A DNA stretch of 64,000 nt from Flavobacterium sp. N2270 (lineage in GTDB: Bacteria; Bacteroidota; Bacteroidia; Flavobacteriales; Flavobacteriaceae): contig NZ_CP110005.1 in the NCBI RefSeq assembly GCF_025947225.1, positions 2,232,001 through 2,296,000 of the forward strand, read 5' to 3'. The notes under the pieces were generated by a model. It was not told the DNA's origin. It saw nothing but the letters and a program-made list of their open reading frames with translations, and made no database searches. Of the stretch, positions 8,805 to 18,440 are shown piece after piece; the first letter of the stretch is position 1; each line of letters starts with the position of its first letter. Both the position numbers and the translations under genes were made by a program.

Positions 8805-11138
8805 CTATCCAATTACTTCTAGTTTTGCAAAACGGAGTAATAACTTTTTAACTCCACCAACTTCAAACTTAATTTCGGCTTTTTTATCGCCAGCCATTCC
8901 TTCAATATTGATGATTTGCCCTTTTCCAAAACGTTCATGCATAACAACATTTCCAATCGCTAAATTAGAATCGAATAAATTAGTATTTCCTTGTGTTCTA
9001 ACGCCAGAAACCGGTTTTAACTTACGAATGTTTGGCTTTTCGTTTGCTTGTGTATTTAAATATGCGGGTGGCTTGCTAGCAACAGGTTTTGCTGTCCGTA
9101 ATTTAGATTTATCAATGTCTCCAAAAATATCAACATCCATCATTGGTTTATAACGGTATCCTGAATTATTTTCTGGATTTAAATATTCTAAATACTGACT
9201 GTCAATTTCTTCAATAAAACGTGAAGGTTCACTGTCAACTAATTTTCCCCAACGGTAACGCGATTGCGCATACGTTAAATACGCTTGATTTTCTGCTCTT
9301 GTTAGTGCAACATAAAACAAACGTCGTTCTTCTTCTAAGTCGCTTCGAGAACTTAAACTCATAGCACTTGGAAACAAATCTTCTTCTAAACCAACAATAA
9401 AAACATGAGGAAACTCAAGTCCTTTTGCTAAGTGAATAGTCATTAATGCAACTCTATCGTCATCGCCAGTATCATTATCTAAATCAGTTGCAAGAGCAAC
9501 ATCTTCCATAAATTCAGCTAAAGCACCTCTTGCTCCATCAATTTCTTTTTGACCTTCAATAAAATCTTTTATACCGTTTAAAAGTTCTTCGATATTTTCA
9601 ATACGAGTAATTCCTTCTGGCGTTCCGTCTTTTTTAAGTTCTTGAACTAATCCGGTTTTTTTAGTAACTAAATCAGCTAAATAAAAAGCATCATGATTTT
9701 CATTAATTACTTGAAAACTTTTAATCATCGTTACAAAATCTTGCAACTTATTTTTGGTTCCCGAATTCAGTTTTAAATCTATTTTATCAATATGTTCTAA
9801 AACTTCGAAAATGGATCTTTTGTAATGATTGGCTGCTACTGTTAATTTTTCAATAGTTGTATTACCAATTCCTCTCGCCGGATAATTGATGACACGAATT
9901 AAAGCTTCTTCATCATTTGGGTTGATAATCAATCGTAAATAACATAAAACATCTTTAATCTCTTTACGTTGGTAGAAAGATAATCCACCATAAATACGAT
10001 ACGGAATATCGCGTTTACGCAAAGCATCTTCCATTGCACGAGATTGCGCATTGGTTCTATATAAAATGGCAAACTGACCGTTATGCAATTGTTGTTGCAT
10101 CTTTTGTTCGAATATTGTTGCCGCTACAAAACGACCTTCTTCCCCATCAGTTAAACTGCGGTGTACTTTAATTTTTGGTCCGTTATCATTTGCGGTCCAA
10201 ACAATTTTGTCTAATTTGGTCTTATTCTTATCAATAATATTATTTGCGGCTTCAACTATATTTTTTGACGAACGATAATTTTGTTCCAATCGGTACATTT
10301 GAACATTATCGTAATCTTTTTGAAAGTTTAAAATGTTGTTGATGTTTGCACCCCTAAAACCGTAAATACTTTGCGCATCATCTCCAACTACACAAATATT
10401 TTGAAAACGATCAGATAAAGCTCTAACAATTAAATACTGTGAATGGTTTGTATCTTGATACTCATCGACTAGAATGTAACGAAATCTATCTTGGTATTTT
10501 GCTAAAACTTCAGGAAAACGATTAATTAACTCATTGGTTTTCAATAACAAATCATCAAAATCCATTGCGCCCGATTTAAAACAACGCTCTACATAATTTT
10601 TATAAATATCGCCTAAACGAGGCTTTTTACTCATAGCATCCGCTTCTTGTAAATCTTGATTATTGAAGTATGCTTTAACCGTAATTAATGAGTTTTTGTA
10701 GGATGAAATTCTACCTAAAACTTGTTTTGGTTTATATACATCTCTATCGAGTTGCATTTCTTTAATGATTGCCGAAATTAATCGAACAGAATCTTGTGTG
10801 TCGTAAATGGTAAAATTTGAAGGGTAACCCAATTTTTCGCCTTCGATTCGTAAAATTTTAGCAAAAACCGAGTGAAAAGTTCCCATCCAAAGATTTTTCG
10901 CTTCGTTATTCCCTACTATATCGGCAATACGTTTTTTCATTTCACGCGCAGCCTTATTGGTAAATGTCAATGCCAAAATATTAAACGCATCAACACCTTG
11001 ATGCATAAGATTTGCAATACGTACCGTTAATACTCTAGTTTTTCCAGAACCGGCACCAGCGATTACAATCATTGGCCCGTCTTTTTGAAGAACAGGAGCT
11101 TGTTGGGCTTCATTTAATTGGGCAATTATTTGCTGCAT
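8805..11138 (-). CDS. UvrD/PcrA-family superfamily 1 DNA helicase
   Basis: A 777-aa 3'-5' helicase for repair or replication restart. Walker A GAGSGKT is at residues 28-34. It also has TFTNKAAREMKKR (motif Ia), VDEYQDTN (motif II), GDDAQSIYGFRGA (III), QNYRSS (IV), and TIHLAKGLEFPHVF with VALTRAE (V, VI). The C-terminal 60 residues form the Tudor-like tail typical of PcrA/UvrD, ending in MHERFGKGQIINIEG. Length matches the family. The long gap upstream (11139-11578) holds its promoter region. Confidence 0.95.
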   Translation of the reverse strand: MQQIIAQLNEAQQAPVLQKDGPMIVIAGAGSGKTRVLTVRIANLMHQGVDAFNILALTFTNKAAREMKKRIADIVGNNEAKNLWMGTFHSVFAKILRIEGEKLGYPSNFTIYDTQDSVRLISAIIKEMQLDRDVYKPKQVLGRISSYKNSLITVKAYFNNQDLQEADAMSKKPRLGDIYKNYVERCFKSGAMDFDDLLLKTNELINRFPEVLAKYQDRFRYILVDEYQDTNHSQYLIVRALSDRFQNICVVGDDAQSIYGFRGANINNILNFQKDYDNVQMYRLEQNYRSSKNIVEAANNIIDKNKTKLDKIVWTANDNGPKIKVHRSLTDGEEGRFVAATIFEQKMQQQLHNGQFAILYRTNAQSRAMEDALRKRDIPYRIYGGLSFYQRKEIKDVLCYLRLIINPNDEEALIRVINYPARGIGNTTIEKLTVAANHYKRSIFEVLEHIDKIDLKLNSGTKNKLQDFVTMIKSFQVINENHDAFYLADLVTKKTGLVQELKKDGTPEGITRIENIEELLNGIKDFIEGQKEIDGARGALAEFMEDVALATDLDNDTGDDDRVALMTIHLAKGLEFPHVFIVGLEEDLFPSAMSLSSRSDLEEERRLFYVALTRAENQAYLTYAQSRYRWGKLVDSEPSRFIEEIDSQYLEYLNPENNSGYRYKPMMDVDIFGDIDKSKLRTAKPVASKPPAYLNTQANEKPNIRKLKPVSGVRTQGNTNLFDSNLAIGNVVMHERFGKGQIINIEGMAGDKKAEIKFEVGGVKKLLLRFAKLEVIG

Positions 11139-11322
11139 TATGATTTTCTATAAATTGTACTAATTTACAAAAATAGGTGTTTTAAAGTTCAATTACAAAG
11201 AACAAAAGCCAATTTAAAAATCGAATTAAAAACTCAAGTTCAAGGACAAGTTTAATAAGAAATTCTTAAAAACTTAGCATCACAGATTATACAGATTAAA
11301 AGGATTTACTTCCCGTTTTTAT

Positions 11323-11411
11323 TGTCATTCCGACGAAAGGAGGAATCTCATATGGTTTTTAAGATATTTAGATTATATTTTATGTGATTTCTCCCGTTGG
11401 TCGAAATGACA
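11323..11411. repeat. REP-like dispersed hairpin, copy 1
   Basis: An imperfect inverted repeat with about 28-bp arms: TGTCATTCCGACGAAAGGAG on the left pairs with CTCCCGTTGGTCGAAATGACA-type sequence on the right. The element recurs at 24067-24136 and as a half copy at 39424-39450. All three copies are intergenic. It lies inside the 440-bp gap between the helicase and the DUF gene at 11579. Confidence 0.8.
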
Positions 11412-11490
11412 AGATAGTGTAGAATGTGATTTGTTGAAATTGAAATTGTATTTTGAAATTGTAAATATTAATGTTTTCTTTGTACTACTA

Positions 11491-11571
11491 ACATAGCCCT
11501 GATAGAGCTGATATCCTTTTTTGTAGTGCTAACGAAAAAAAAGATAAAAGCGAAAGCAGGAAATAGCTTCA
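11491..11571 (+). ncRNA. Candidate structured RNA (flavobacterial motif)
   Basis: Directly before the gene at 11579 lies a segment with the order ATAGCCCTGATAGAG, TGATATCCTTTTTT, a loop, AAAAAAAAGATA, then GAAAGCAGGAAATAGCTTC. Two nested pairings are visible: TATCC-T-run with A-run-GATA, and GCCCTG with CAGG...AGC. I recall very similar strings recurring in Flavobacterium genomes, and it may correspond to the Flavo-1 RNA family; this is memory, not a search. Its function is unknown. It could instead be the leader of the downstream gene. Confidence 0.45.
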
Positions 11572-11578
11572 AATAAAA

Positions 11579-12103
11579 ATGGATATTACTACAAAAATAA
11601 TTGAATTAGCAGCTTATACATTACCTGCTTTAATAACGGGGGGAGTTGCCTACTTATCTTTTCAAACTTTTTTTAAAAATGAGGAAAGTAGAAGACGTTT
11701 TGAATTATTAAAAGAAAACCAAAGCTTAGCATTACCTGTTCGTTTACAAGCTTATGAGAGAATGGTTTTATTTTTAGAACGTATTAACCCTGCGCAATTA
11801 TTATTGAGAGTTTCTCCTCCAAATACAAGTAAAGAAGATTATGCTACTTTTTTAATTCATACGATTCAAACAGAATTTGAGCATAATTTAACACAACAAA
11901 TTTATTTGACTTCAACAAGCTGGGATATTGTGAATAAAGCGAAGAATTCTACTATTCAATTAATTAGAAAAAAATCTATTGAACAAGAAGTTACTTCGGC
12001 AGAAAAACTTCGTGAAGCTATTTTAATTGAAATGACCGAAACAGAAGCACCAAGCGCAATTGCAATTAGTTATTTGAAAGAAGATTTGAAAACGATTTTT
12101 TAA
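11579..12103 (+). CDS. Conserved membrane-anchored protein of unknown function
   Basis: A 174-aa protein with one N-terminal membrane helix (residues about 8-30) and a charged, helical cytoplasmic part. Visible motifs are ESRRRFELLKENQ, LPVRLQAYERMVLFLERI and a C-terminal ETEAPSAIAISYLKEDL. This organisation is common in flavobacterial hypothetical proteins, but I cannot assign a function. It follows the candidate structured RNA by 8 bases. Confidence 0.75.
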   Translation: MDITTKIIELAAYTLPALITGGVAYLSFQTFFKNEESRRRFELLKENQSLALPVRLQAYERMVLFLERINPAQLLLRVSPPNTSKEDYATFLIHTIQTEFEHNLTQQIYLTSTSWDIVNKAKNSTIQLIRKKSIEQEVTSAEKLREAILIEMTETEAPSAIAISYLKEDLKTIF

Positions 12104-12187
12104 GATTAAAGAACGCTTTGCTGAAAGAAAAAAGATAAAAGATTAAAATTATATTTTTTTTAAATTGTGCTTGTTATTACAATTCTT

Positions 12188-13096
12188 TTATTCTTCGGTA
12201 ATTATTTCTTGACTATCAATATCTTTAGACTTAGCATACTCATAGCCAATTTGCCACCATTTTTTCATTTGTTCTTTGTTAAAAACTAAAGAATTTGTGG
12301 TTAACATTGTGGGCGTATAATAGAAATTTATAGTTGCTCCATGAATAATTGCTTCATATTTTCCAATTTTAATATTCTGGAACTCAATTCTATCCATCAT
12401 AAAAGCAAATAAATTGGTTAAGGAGGCAAATACACTTGTTGCTGGCATTCTATTAAACAAAGTGCTTTCGGTATGTAGAATAATAGCATCTACATGAGTT
12501 GCACCATTTCTAATTGCTTCTTCAATAGGAATCATAGCTGCGAAACCACCATCGGCATAATCACAGCCGTTTTTTCTAGCTAATGACATAAACGGAATAT
12601 AATTGCAGGAAATCCAAATCCATTCGCAAAAATCGTCGTAACTACATTCATTTATCGACTTATATTCTACTGTATTTAAAGATAAATTAGAAACAGTGAT
12701 TATAATTTCTTTATTGGAAGCTTTTAAAATTTCAAATTCAGATGGCGTAAATTCTTTTTTAATTAATTTTTTTAAATTTTTGCTTTCACCAAAGGTTTTG
12801 GAGCCTTTTAGGAAATTTTTTAAAACATTCCAATGGTTGATTTCTATTACTTCTTCTCCAAATTTCTTTCTTACAACAAACGGACAATTACTAAAAATAC
12901 TGTTTTGATTTACCGAAGTATACATTTCTTTTACTTTGTCTACTTTTCCTAATGCCAAATGCGACACTAATAAACTACCAGTTGAAGTTCCTAAATACAA
13001 ATCGTAATCGTGCTTTAAATCCTCTATAAGATATTGCGCCACTCCTCCTGCGAATGCACCTTTACTTCCTCCTCCTGATATTACTAATGCTTTCAT
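12188..13096 (-). CDS. Patatin-like phospholipase
   Basis: The 302-aa protein has the full patatin signature: an oxyanion loop GGGSKGAFAGG from residue 8, nucleophile Ser38 in GTSTG, and the partner Asp in YADGGFAAMIP. These make a Ser-Asp acyl-hydrolase that acts on phospholipids or acylglycerols. No signal peptide is visible, so it is probably cytoplasmic. Its start codon is immediately next to the end of the M1 peptidase gene, which lies upstream in the same direction, implying one transcript. Confidence 0.9.
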   Translation of the reverse strand: MKALVISGGGSKGAFAGGVAQYLIEDLKHDYDLYLGTSTGSLLVSHLALGKVDKVKEMYTSVNQNSIFSNCPFVVRKKFGEEVIEINHWNVLKNFLKGSKTFGESKNLKKLIKKEFTPSEFEILKASNKEIIITVSNLSLNTVEYKSINECSYDDFCEWIWISCNYIPFMSLARKNGCDYADGGFAAMIPIEEAIRNGATHVDAIILHTESTLFNRMPATSVFASLTNLFAFMMDRIEFQNIKIGKYEAIIHGATINFYYTPTMLTTNSLVFNKEQMKKWWQIGYEYAKSKDIDSQEIITEE

Positions 13097-15169
13097 TTAT
13101 TTTATTTCATTAAAAAAAGAATTCAATCTACTTTGCTGATTTTCATTCAATAAAGGTAATAAATCTTTTAACTGTTGGTTTCCTTCATCTGTTGAAATTA
13201 ATTTTCTAATTTCAGCCTTTGCATAACTTACAAAACGCCATTTATGATGCATTGAAGCATCTATTAACGAAGTTAAAACCGAATTAGATATCAATTTAAA
13301 GTTAATCAACGTTTCTAAAGCATTTTGCCTAACTCCAGATTCATATGGTGCTTTTGATAATTTTTCTAATTCTTGAATAGCTACTTGCTTATCTTCAAGA
13401 TTTACTTGCTGTGATACTAATTGCAATGTTAAATGAGCTATTTTTAAATTATAATTTAAACCGTTTTCGTTTTGAAATAAATCAATATAACGATTTCTTT
13501 CATCAGGAAAATTAGACCAAAGTCTGAATAAAGCAATTTCTTTAGTAATGTAAGATTCATCATTTAATAAGGTTTCAAACTTTTCTCTGTAAGAAGAAGG
13601 AATTTTAATAAGTGATTGTGCTAAAGCTTGGCGAACTTTTATATTATTACTATCAAAAGCTAAATCTATCAATTCTTTTTTATCTTCAAAATCTACAACC
13701 GAGGTTTGTAACATAATTTCTTGTTGAACTGGATAATAACTTTTCTTTGTCATTAAAGTCAGTAATTGATCTTTTTTATCATCAAAAGGTAATACTTCTA
13801 ATGCTTTTACTTTTTGTAAATCGACAATAAATGTGTTTTTATTTAAGATTGAAATGGCATCGTTCCATCTAAAATCTGCATTTTCTAACCATTCTTTTTT
13901 AAATTTATCGGTATCAAAATTCGATACTTTTTTAATTTTAGCTAAAAATTCATCGGTATCAACATTTTTAAAAGCATATTCTTTTAAATAAGATTTAACT
14001 GCTTTTTTAAATTTTCGTTCACCAATTTGAGTTCTTAAATAATGTAAAGCCCAAGCTCCTTTTTTATAAAATGTAAGCGAACTCGCTTTTTCATTCAAAA
14101 TTGGAATCGTATCTGTTTTAGCTGCTTGTTTTAATTGGTCTGCCATTTGAAACAATTCGTAATTAAAATAATCATCACCAAAAATTTCTTTTTCAGCTAA
14201 CAAAGCATAATACGTTGCAAAACCTTCTTGAAGCCAGTGATGTTTACTTTCTTTCGCCGTAATAAAATCGCCAAACCATTGATGAGCCAATTCATGCGCA
14301 TTTACATTTACATAATTTTTATCGTTAAAACCTATTTCGTCTACTACAAAATCTTGTGCAAAAATGGTAGAAGTCGTGTTTTCCATTCCGGCATATAAAA
14401 AATCACGAACTGGAACTTGACGGTAAATTCCCCAAGGATACTTCACTCCTATTTCTTTTTCCAAGAAATTAAACATTTGTTTTGAATAACGATACGTTGG
14501 TTCAAATTTATCAGCGTCATTTCGATCTAAATAATATTCTAATTTCGTTCCTGATTTTGTTACATCTGTTTGTTTTACAAACTTTCCAATTGCCAACATA
14601 ACCAAATAAGAAGACATTGGTTTTTGCATTTGGTAACTCGAAGTCATCATTCCATCTTGACTAATCCCAAACTCGTATTTCCCATTAGTTATTACCTCAA
14701 ATTTAGGCTCAAAATCAACTTTTATTTTAAAAATAACTTTCTCATTTACATCATCAAAACTAGGCAACCAGTGACTTGTGTATTTACCTTGACCTTGTGT
14801 CCAAATTTGTAAATCATCTCCTTCACCAATAAAATATAAAGTTTGCTTGGGTTTAGCTGAATAATTAAATGAAAGTTTATTTTTTCCAATCTGAAAACCT
14901 TCATAAAACTGAAGTTTATTTCTAGTATTTATAAAATCAACTTTTTTACCATTTAGTTCTACATTAATAAATTCCATATTAATTGCATCAATACTGATAG
15001 TATCAATTGTACTAAAAACATTAAATTCATAAGTTACTGAACCCAAAACAACTTTATCAGATGATATTGGAGTTATAGAAGCATTACAAGAAATAAAGTC
15101 AACCTTTTTAAATTGCTGAGCAAAAGTAGAAATTGTAAAAAAACAGATAAAAAGAAATCGAAACATCAT
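13097..15169 (-). CDS. M1-family zinc aminopeptidase, exported
   Basis: The 690-aa protein has an N-terminal signal peptide (cut after STFAQ), so it is periplasmic or surface-bound. The gluzincin site is complete: HELAH at 292-296 with zinc ligands His292 and His296, catalytic Glu293, and the third ligand Glu315 exactly 18 residues later. GMEN at 261-264 is the substrate-amine (GAMEN-type) motif. The last 250 residues look like HEAT/ARM-type helical repeats. It removes N-terminal residues from peptides. It is upstream of the patatin gene in the same operon. Confidence 0.93.
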   Translation of the reverse strand: MMFRFLFICFFTISTFAQQFKKVDFISCNASITPISSDKVVLGSVTYEFNVFSTIDTISIDAINMEFINVELNGKKVDFINTRNKLQFYEGFQIGKNKLSFNYSAKPKQTLYFIGEGDDLQIWTQGQGKYTSHWLPSFDDVNEKVIFKIKVDFEPKFEVITNGKYEFGISQDGMMTSSYQMQKPMSSYLVMLAIGKFVKQTDVTKSGTKLEYYLDRNDADKFEPTYRYSKQMFNFLEKEIGVKYPWGIYRQVPVRDFLYAGMENTTSTIFAQDFVVDEIGFNDKNYVNVNAHELAHQWFGDFITAKESKHHWLQEGFATYYALLAEKEIFGDDYFNYELFQMADQLKQAAKTDTIPILNEKASSLTFYKKGAWALHYLRTQIGERKFKKAVKSYLKEYAFKNVDTDEFLAKIKKVSNFDTDKFKKEWLENADFRWNDAISILNKNTFIVDLQKVKALEVLPFDDKKDQLLTLMTKKSYYPVQQEIMLQTSVVDFEDKKELIDLAFDSNNIKVRQALAQSLIKIPSSYREKFETLLNDESYITKEIALFRLWSNFPDERNRYIDLFQNENGLNYNLKIAHLTLQLVSQQVNLEDKQVAIQELEKLSKAPYESGVRQNALETLINFKLISNSVLTSLIDASMHHKWRFVSYAKAEIRKLISTDEGNQQLKDLLPLLNENQQSRLNSFFNEIK

Positions 15170-15322
15170 GTAAACTTAATTTATGTCACGAATATAAGGC
15201 ATTTTAAGAAAAAGTCATTTCCAAATTAATAATTTATCAACTATCTTCGCTTAATGTGATTAAAAAAATTAAAAGATTGAAGAATTGAAAAATTCTAATA
15301 GTCTAATAATCTTACAATTTAA

Positions 15323-17428
15323 ATGTCTAACAATCTCTTAGAAACTCCCATTGAATACTTAAAAGGCGTTGGTCCGCAACGTGGCGACTTGCTACGCAAA
15401 GAATTAGGCATTCATAAATATGGAGATTTAATTCATTTATTTCCCAATCGTTATATCGATAGAACACATTATTTTAAAATCAATCAGTTACAAAATACCA
15501 GTTCAGAAGTTCAAATTGTAGGTCGAATAATCAACATTAAAACGGTTGAACAAAAACGAGGAAAAAGATTGGTCGCTACTTTTGTAGATGAAACAGGACA
15601 AATGGAATTGGTTTGGTTTCAAGGACATAAATGGATTAGGGAAGGTTTAAAAATTAATGAAGTTTATGTGATTTTTGGAAAAGTGGCTCAATTTGGAAGT
15701 GCTTTTAACATGGCGCATCCAGAAATGGAACTTTTAGCCGAACATAAAGCAAGTCTGCGTTCGGCAATGCAACCAGTTTATCCTAGTACGGAAAAACTAA
15801 ATAATAAAGGCATTACAAGCAGAACTATCAATAAATTAATGCAACAATTGTTTATTGAAACGCAAAATTTATTTACTGAAAACTTACCAATATATTTAAT
15901 TGAAAATTTAAAACTAATTCCTAAAAATGTAGCTTTATTTAATATTCATTTTCCGAAAAATCAAGATTTATTGAACAAAGCTCAATTTAGATTGAAGTTT
16001 GAAGAATTATTTTTTATTCAATTGCAATTAATTACTAAAAATCTAATTCGAAAACATAAAATAAAAGGACATCAGTTTGAAATAGTTGGCGAAAACTTTA
16101 ATGATTTTTATAAAAACCACTTGCCTTTTGAATTGACAAACGCTCAAAAAAGAGTAATTAAAGAAATTCGAAACGATATGGGAAGTAATGCCCAAATGAA
16201 TCGTTTGCTACAAGGTGATGTTGGTTCAGGGAAAACAATTGTAGCCTTAATGAGCATGTTAATTGCTAAAGATAATGGTTACCAAAGTTGCTTAATGGCG
16301 CCAACAGAAATACTGGCCAATCAGCATTTTATTGGTTTAACCGAATTAGCTAAAGACCTAAATATTAACATACAAATACTTACAGGTTCAAGTAAAACTA
16401 AAGAACGAAGACTTATACATGAAGCTTTAGAAGATGGAACTTTAGATATCTTAATTGGAACGCACGCTTTATTAGAAGATAAAGTAAAATTCAAAAATTT
16501 AGGTTTAGCCATTATTGATGAACAACATCGTTTTGGTGTTGAACAACGAAGTAAACTGTGGAAAAAAAATACAATTCCACCACATATTTTAGTAATGACA
16601 GCAACGCCTATTCCGCGTACTTTAGCCATGAGTTTATATGGCGATTTAGATATTTCGGTTATTGATGAATTGCCACCAGGAAGAAAACCTATTGAAACCG
16701 TACATCGTTATGACAACAACCGATTAAAAGTTTGGAAATTCATTAAAGATGAAATTAAAAAAGGGCGACAAATTTACATCGTTTATCCGTTGATTCAGGA
16801 ATCTGAAAAAATGGATTATAAAGATTTAATGGACGGTTACGAAAGTATTTCACGTGATTTTCCGTTACCCGAATATTCTATTTCTATTTTACACGGACAA
16901 ATGAAACCAGCAGATAAAGACGAAGAAATGCGTCGTTTTGCAGCAGGAAAAACCAATATAATGGTCGCTACAACTGTAATTGAAGTTGGTGTTAATGTTC
17001 CAAATGCATCGGTAATGATTATTGAAAGTGCTGAACGTTTTGGATTATCACAATTACATCAATTAAGAGGAAGAGTTGGGCGTGGCGCCGAACAGAGTTA
17101 CTGTATTTTAATGACAAGTCATAAATTAAGCGAAGACAGTAAAGTAAGAATGGAAACCATGGTTCGTACCAATGATGGTTTTGAAATTGCTGAAGTCGAT
17201 TTAAAACTTCGTGGTCCTGGAGATTTAATGGGAAAACAACAAAGTGGTGTTTTAAATCTTCAAATTGCTGACTTAGTTAAAGATAGAGACATTCTTCAAC
17301 TTGCAAGACATGAAGCTGTAAAACTACTAAAAGCTGACGCTCCAATGGAAAAACCAGAACATGTAACTTTAAGAAAAGCTTTTATTGAATTAAGTAAGAA
17401 AAAAAATATCTGGAATTATATAAGTTAG
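15323..17428 (+). CDS. recG: ATP-dependent DNA helicase RecG
   Basis: RecG reverses stalled replication forks and branch-migrates recombination intermediates. The 701-aa sequence has the N-terminal wedge/OB domain (residues about 1-150, with EYLKGVGPQRGDLL). Walker A GDVGSGKT is at 298-305, followed by DEQHRFG as motif II, TATPIPRTLAM as III, and VIEVGVNVPNAS. The QLHQLRGRVGRG motif VI is present, and the C-terminal part has the RecG-type GPGDLMGKQQSG. A TATCTTCG box at 15242-15249 is a plausible -7 element. Confidence 0.97.
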   Translation: MSNNLLETPIEYLKGVGPQRGDLLRKELGIHKYGDLIHLFPNRYIDRTHYFKINQLQNTSSEVQIVGRIINIKTVEQKRGKRLVATFVDETGQMELVWFQGHKWIREGLKINEVYVIFGKVAQFGSAFNMAHPEMELLAEHKASLRSAMQPVYPSTEKLNNKGITSRTINKLMQQLFIETQNLFTENLPIYLIENLKLIPKNVALFNIHFPKNQDLLNKAQFRLKFEELFFIQLQLITKNLIRKHKIKGHQFEIVGENFNDFYKNHLPFELTNAQKRVIKEIRNDMGSNAQMNRLLQGDVGSGKTIVALMSMLIAKDNGYQSCLMAPTEILANQHFIGLTELAKDLNINIQILTGSSKTKERRLIHEALEDGTLDILIGTHALLEDKVKFKNLGLAIIDEQHRFGVEQRSKLWKKNTIPPHILVMTATPIPRTLAMSLYGDLDISVIDELPPGRKPIETVHRYDNNRLKVWKFIKDEIKKGRQIYIVYPLIQESEKMDYKDLMDGYESISRDFPLPEYSISILHGQMKPADKDEEMRRFAAGKTNIMVATTVIEVGVNVPNASVMIIESAERFGLSQLHQLRGRVGRGAEQSYCILMTSHKLSEDSKVRMETMVRTNDGFEIAEVDLKLRGPGDLMGKQQSGVLNLQIADLVKDRDILQLARHEAVKLLKADAPMEKPEHVTLRKAFIELSKKKNIWNYIS

Positions 17429-17514
17429 TTTGCAGTCGCAGTTTTCAGTTACAATTAAAATACAAATCCTTTTAAACTTATAAACACATAAACTTTTAAC
17501 TCTTAAAAACAAAA

Positions 17515-18378
17515 ATGGTACAATACAACCCAAAAGACTGGATTACTTTTATTTTTAGATTTCATAAAGCCGACACATTTAGGCAACTTATTCCTATGAT
17601 GATTACTATAGGATTGTATTCATATGGAGTTGCCTATTTAGAAATGGAATATTGGAAACTTTCAGAAGATAGTCATGTTAAAAACATCACCATTATGCAC
17701 GGAATGCTTGGTTTTGTAATTTCATTATTGTTAGTTTTTAGAACCAATACTGCTTACGATCGTTGGTGGGAAGGTAGAAAACATTGGGGAGCATTAGTCA
17801 ATAACAGTCGAAATTTAGCCATTAAACTATCGGTAATATTAAAAGACGAACACGATAAAAATTATTTTAGAAAAGTAATTCCGGGTTATGCATCCATTTT
17901 ACAGAAACATTTATCAAACGAAGAAACGGCAAAAATGCTTTTTGAAGATTTAAATTTAGACATTGACCATCAAAAACACAGACCCAATCAAATTGCAAAA
18001 ATGTTATTTCAAAAAATACATGATTTACATATTAGCGGAAAAATATCAGGTGACCAGTTGATTATTTTAAATAGTGAAATTCAATCATTTACAGATATTT
18101 GTGGCGCTTGCGAACGAATTAAAAATACACCTATTCCCTATTCTTACAGCTCATTCATTAAAAAATTCATATTCTTTTATGTTATGACATTACCTTTTGG
18201 ATATGTATTTAGTTTAGGTTATTATGTAATACCAGTAGTAGTTTTTATTTTTTATGTTTTAGCTAGTTTAGAATTAATTGCCGAAGAAATAGAAGATCCT
18301 TTTGGAAACGATGCAAATGATTTACCTACAGAAAAATTAGCAAGCAACATTAAAAAACATGTTGAAGAGATTATTTAA
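17515..18378 (+). CDS. Bestrophin-family ion channel
   Basis: A 287-aa membrane protein with transmembrane helices near residues 25-45, 62-80, 222-240 and 240-255. It has the bestrophin signatures FRTNTAYDRWWEGRKHWG and NNSRNL in the second helix region, and GACERIKNTPIPYSY before the third. The C-terminal ELIAEEIEDPFGNDANDLP is strongly conserved in this family. Bacterial homologues form pentameric channels that conduct cations or anions; selectivity cannot be read here. Confidence 0.92.
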   Translation: MVQYNPKDWITFIFRFHKADTFRQLIPMMITIGLYSYGVAYLEMEYWKLSEDSHVKNITIMHGMLGFVISLLLVFRTNTAYDRWWEGRKHWGALVNNSRNLAIKLSVILKDEHDKNYFRKVIPGYASILQKHLSNEETAKMLFEDLNLDIDHQKHRPNQIAKMLFQKIHDLHISGKISGDQLIILNSEIQSFTDICGACERIKNTPIPYSYSSFIKKFIFFYVMTLPFGYVFSLGYYVIPVVVFIFYVLASLELIAEEIEDPFGNDANDLPTEKLASNIKKHVEEII

Positions 18379-18440
18379 TTTTTCTAAAAATAGTAAAGCT
18401 TAAAAATTTATTTTATTAAAAAAAATACTATTTTTATAAT

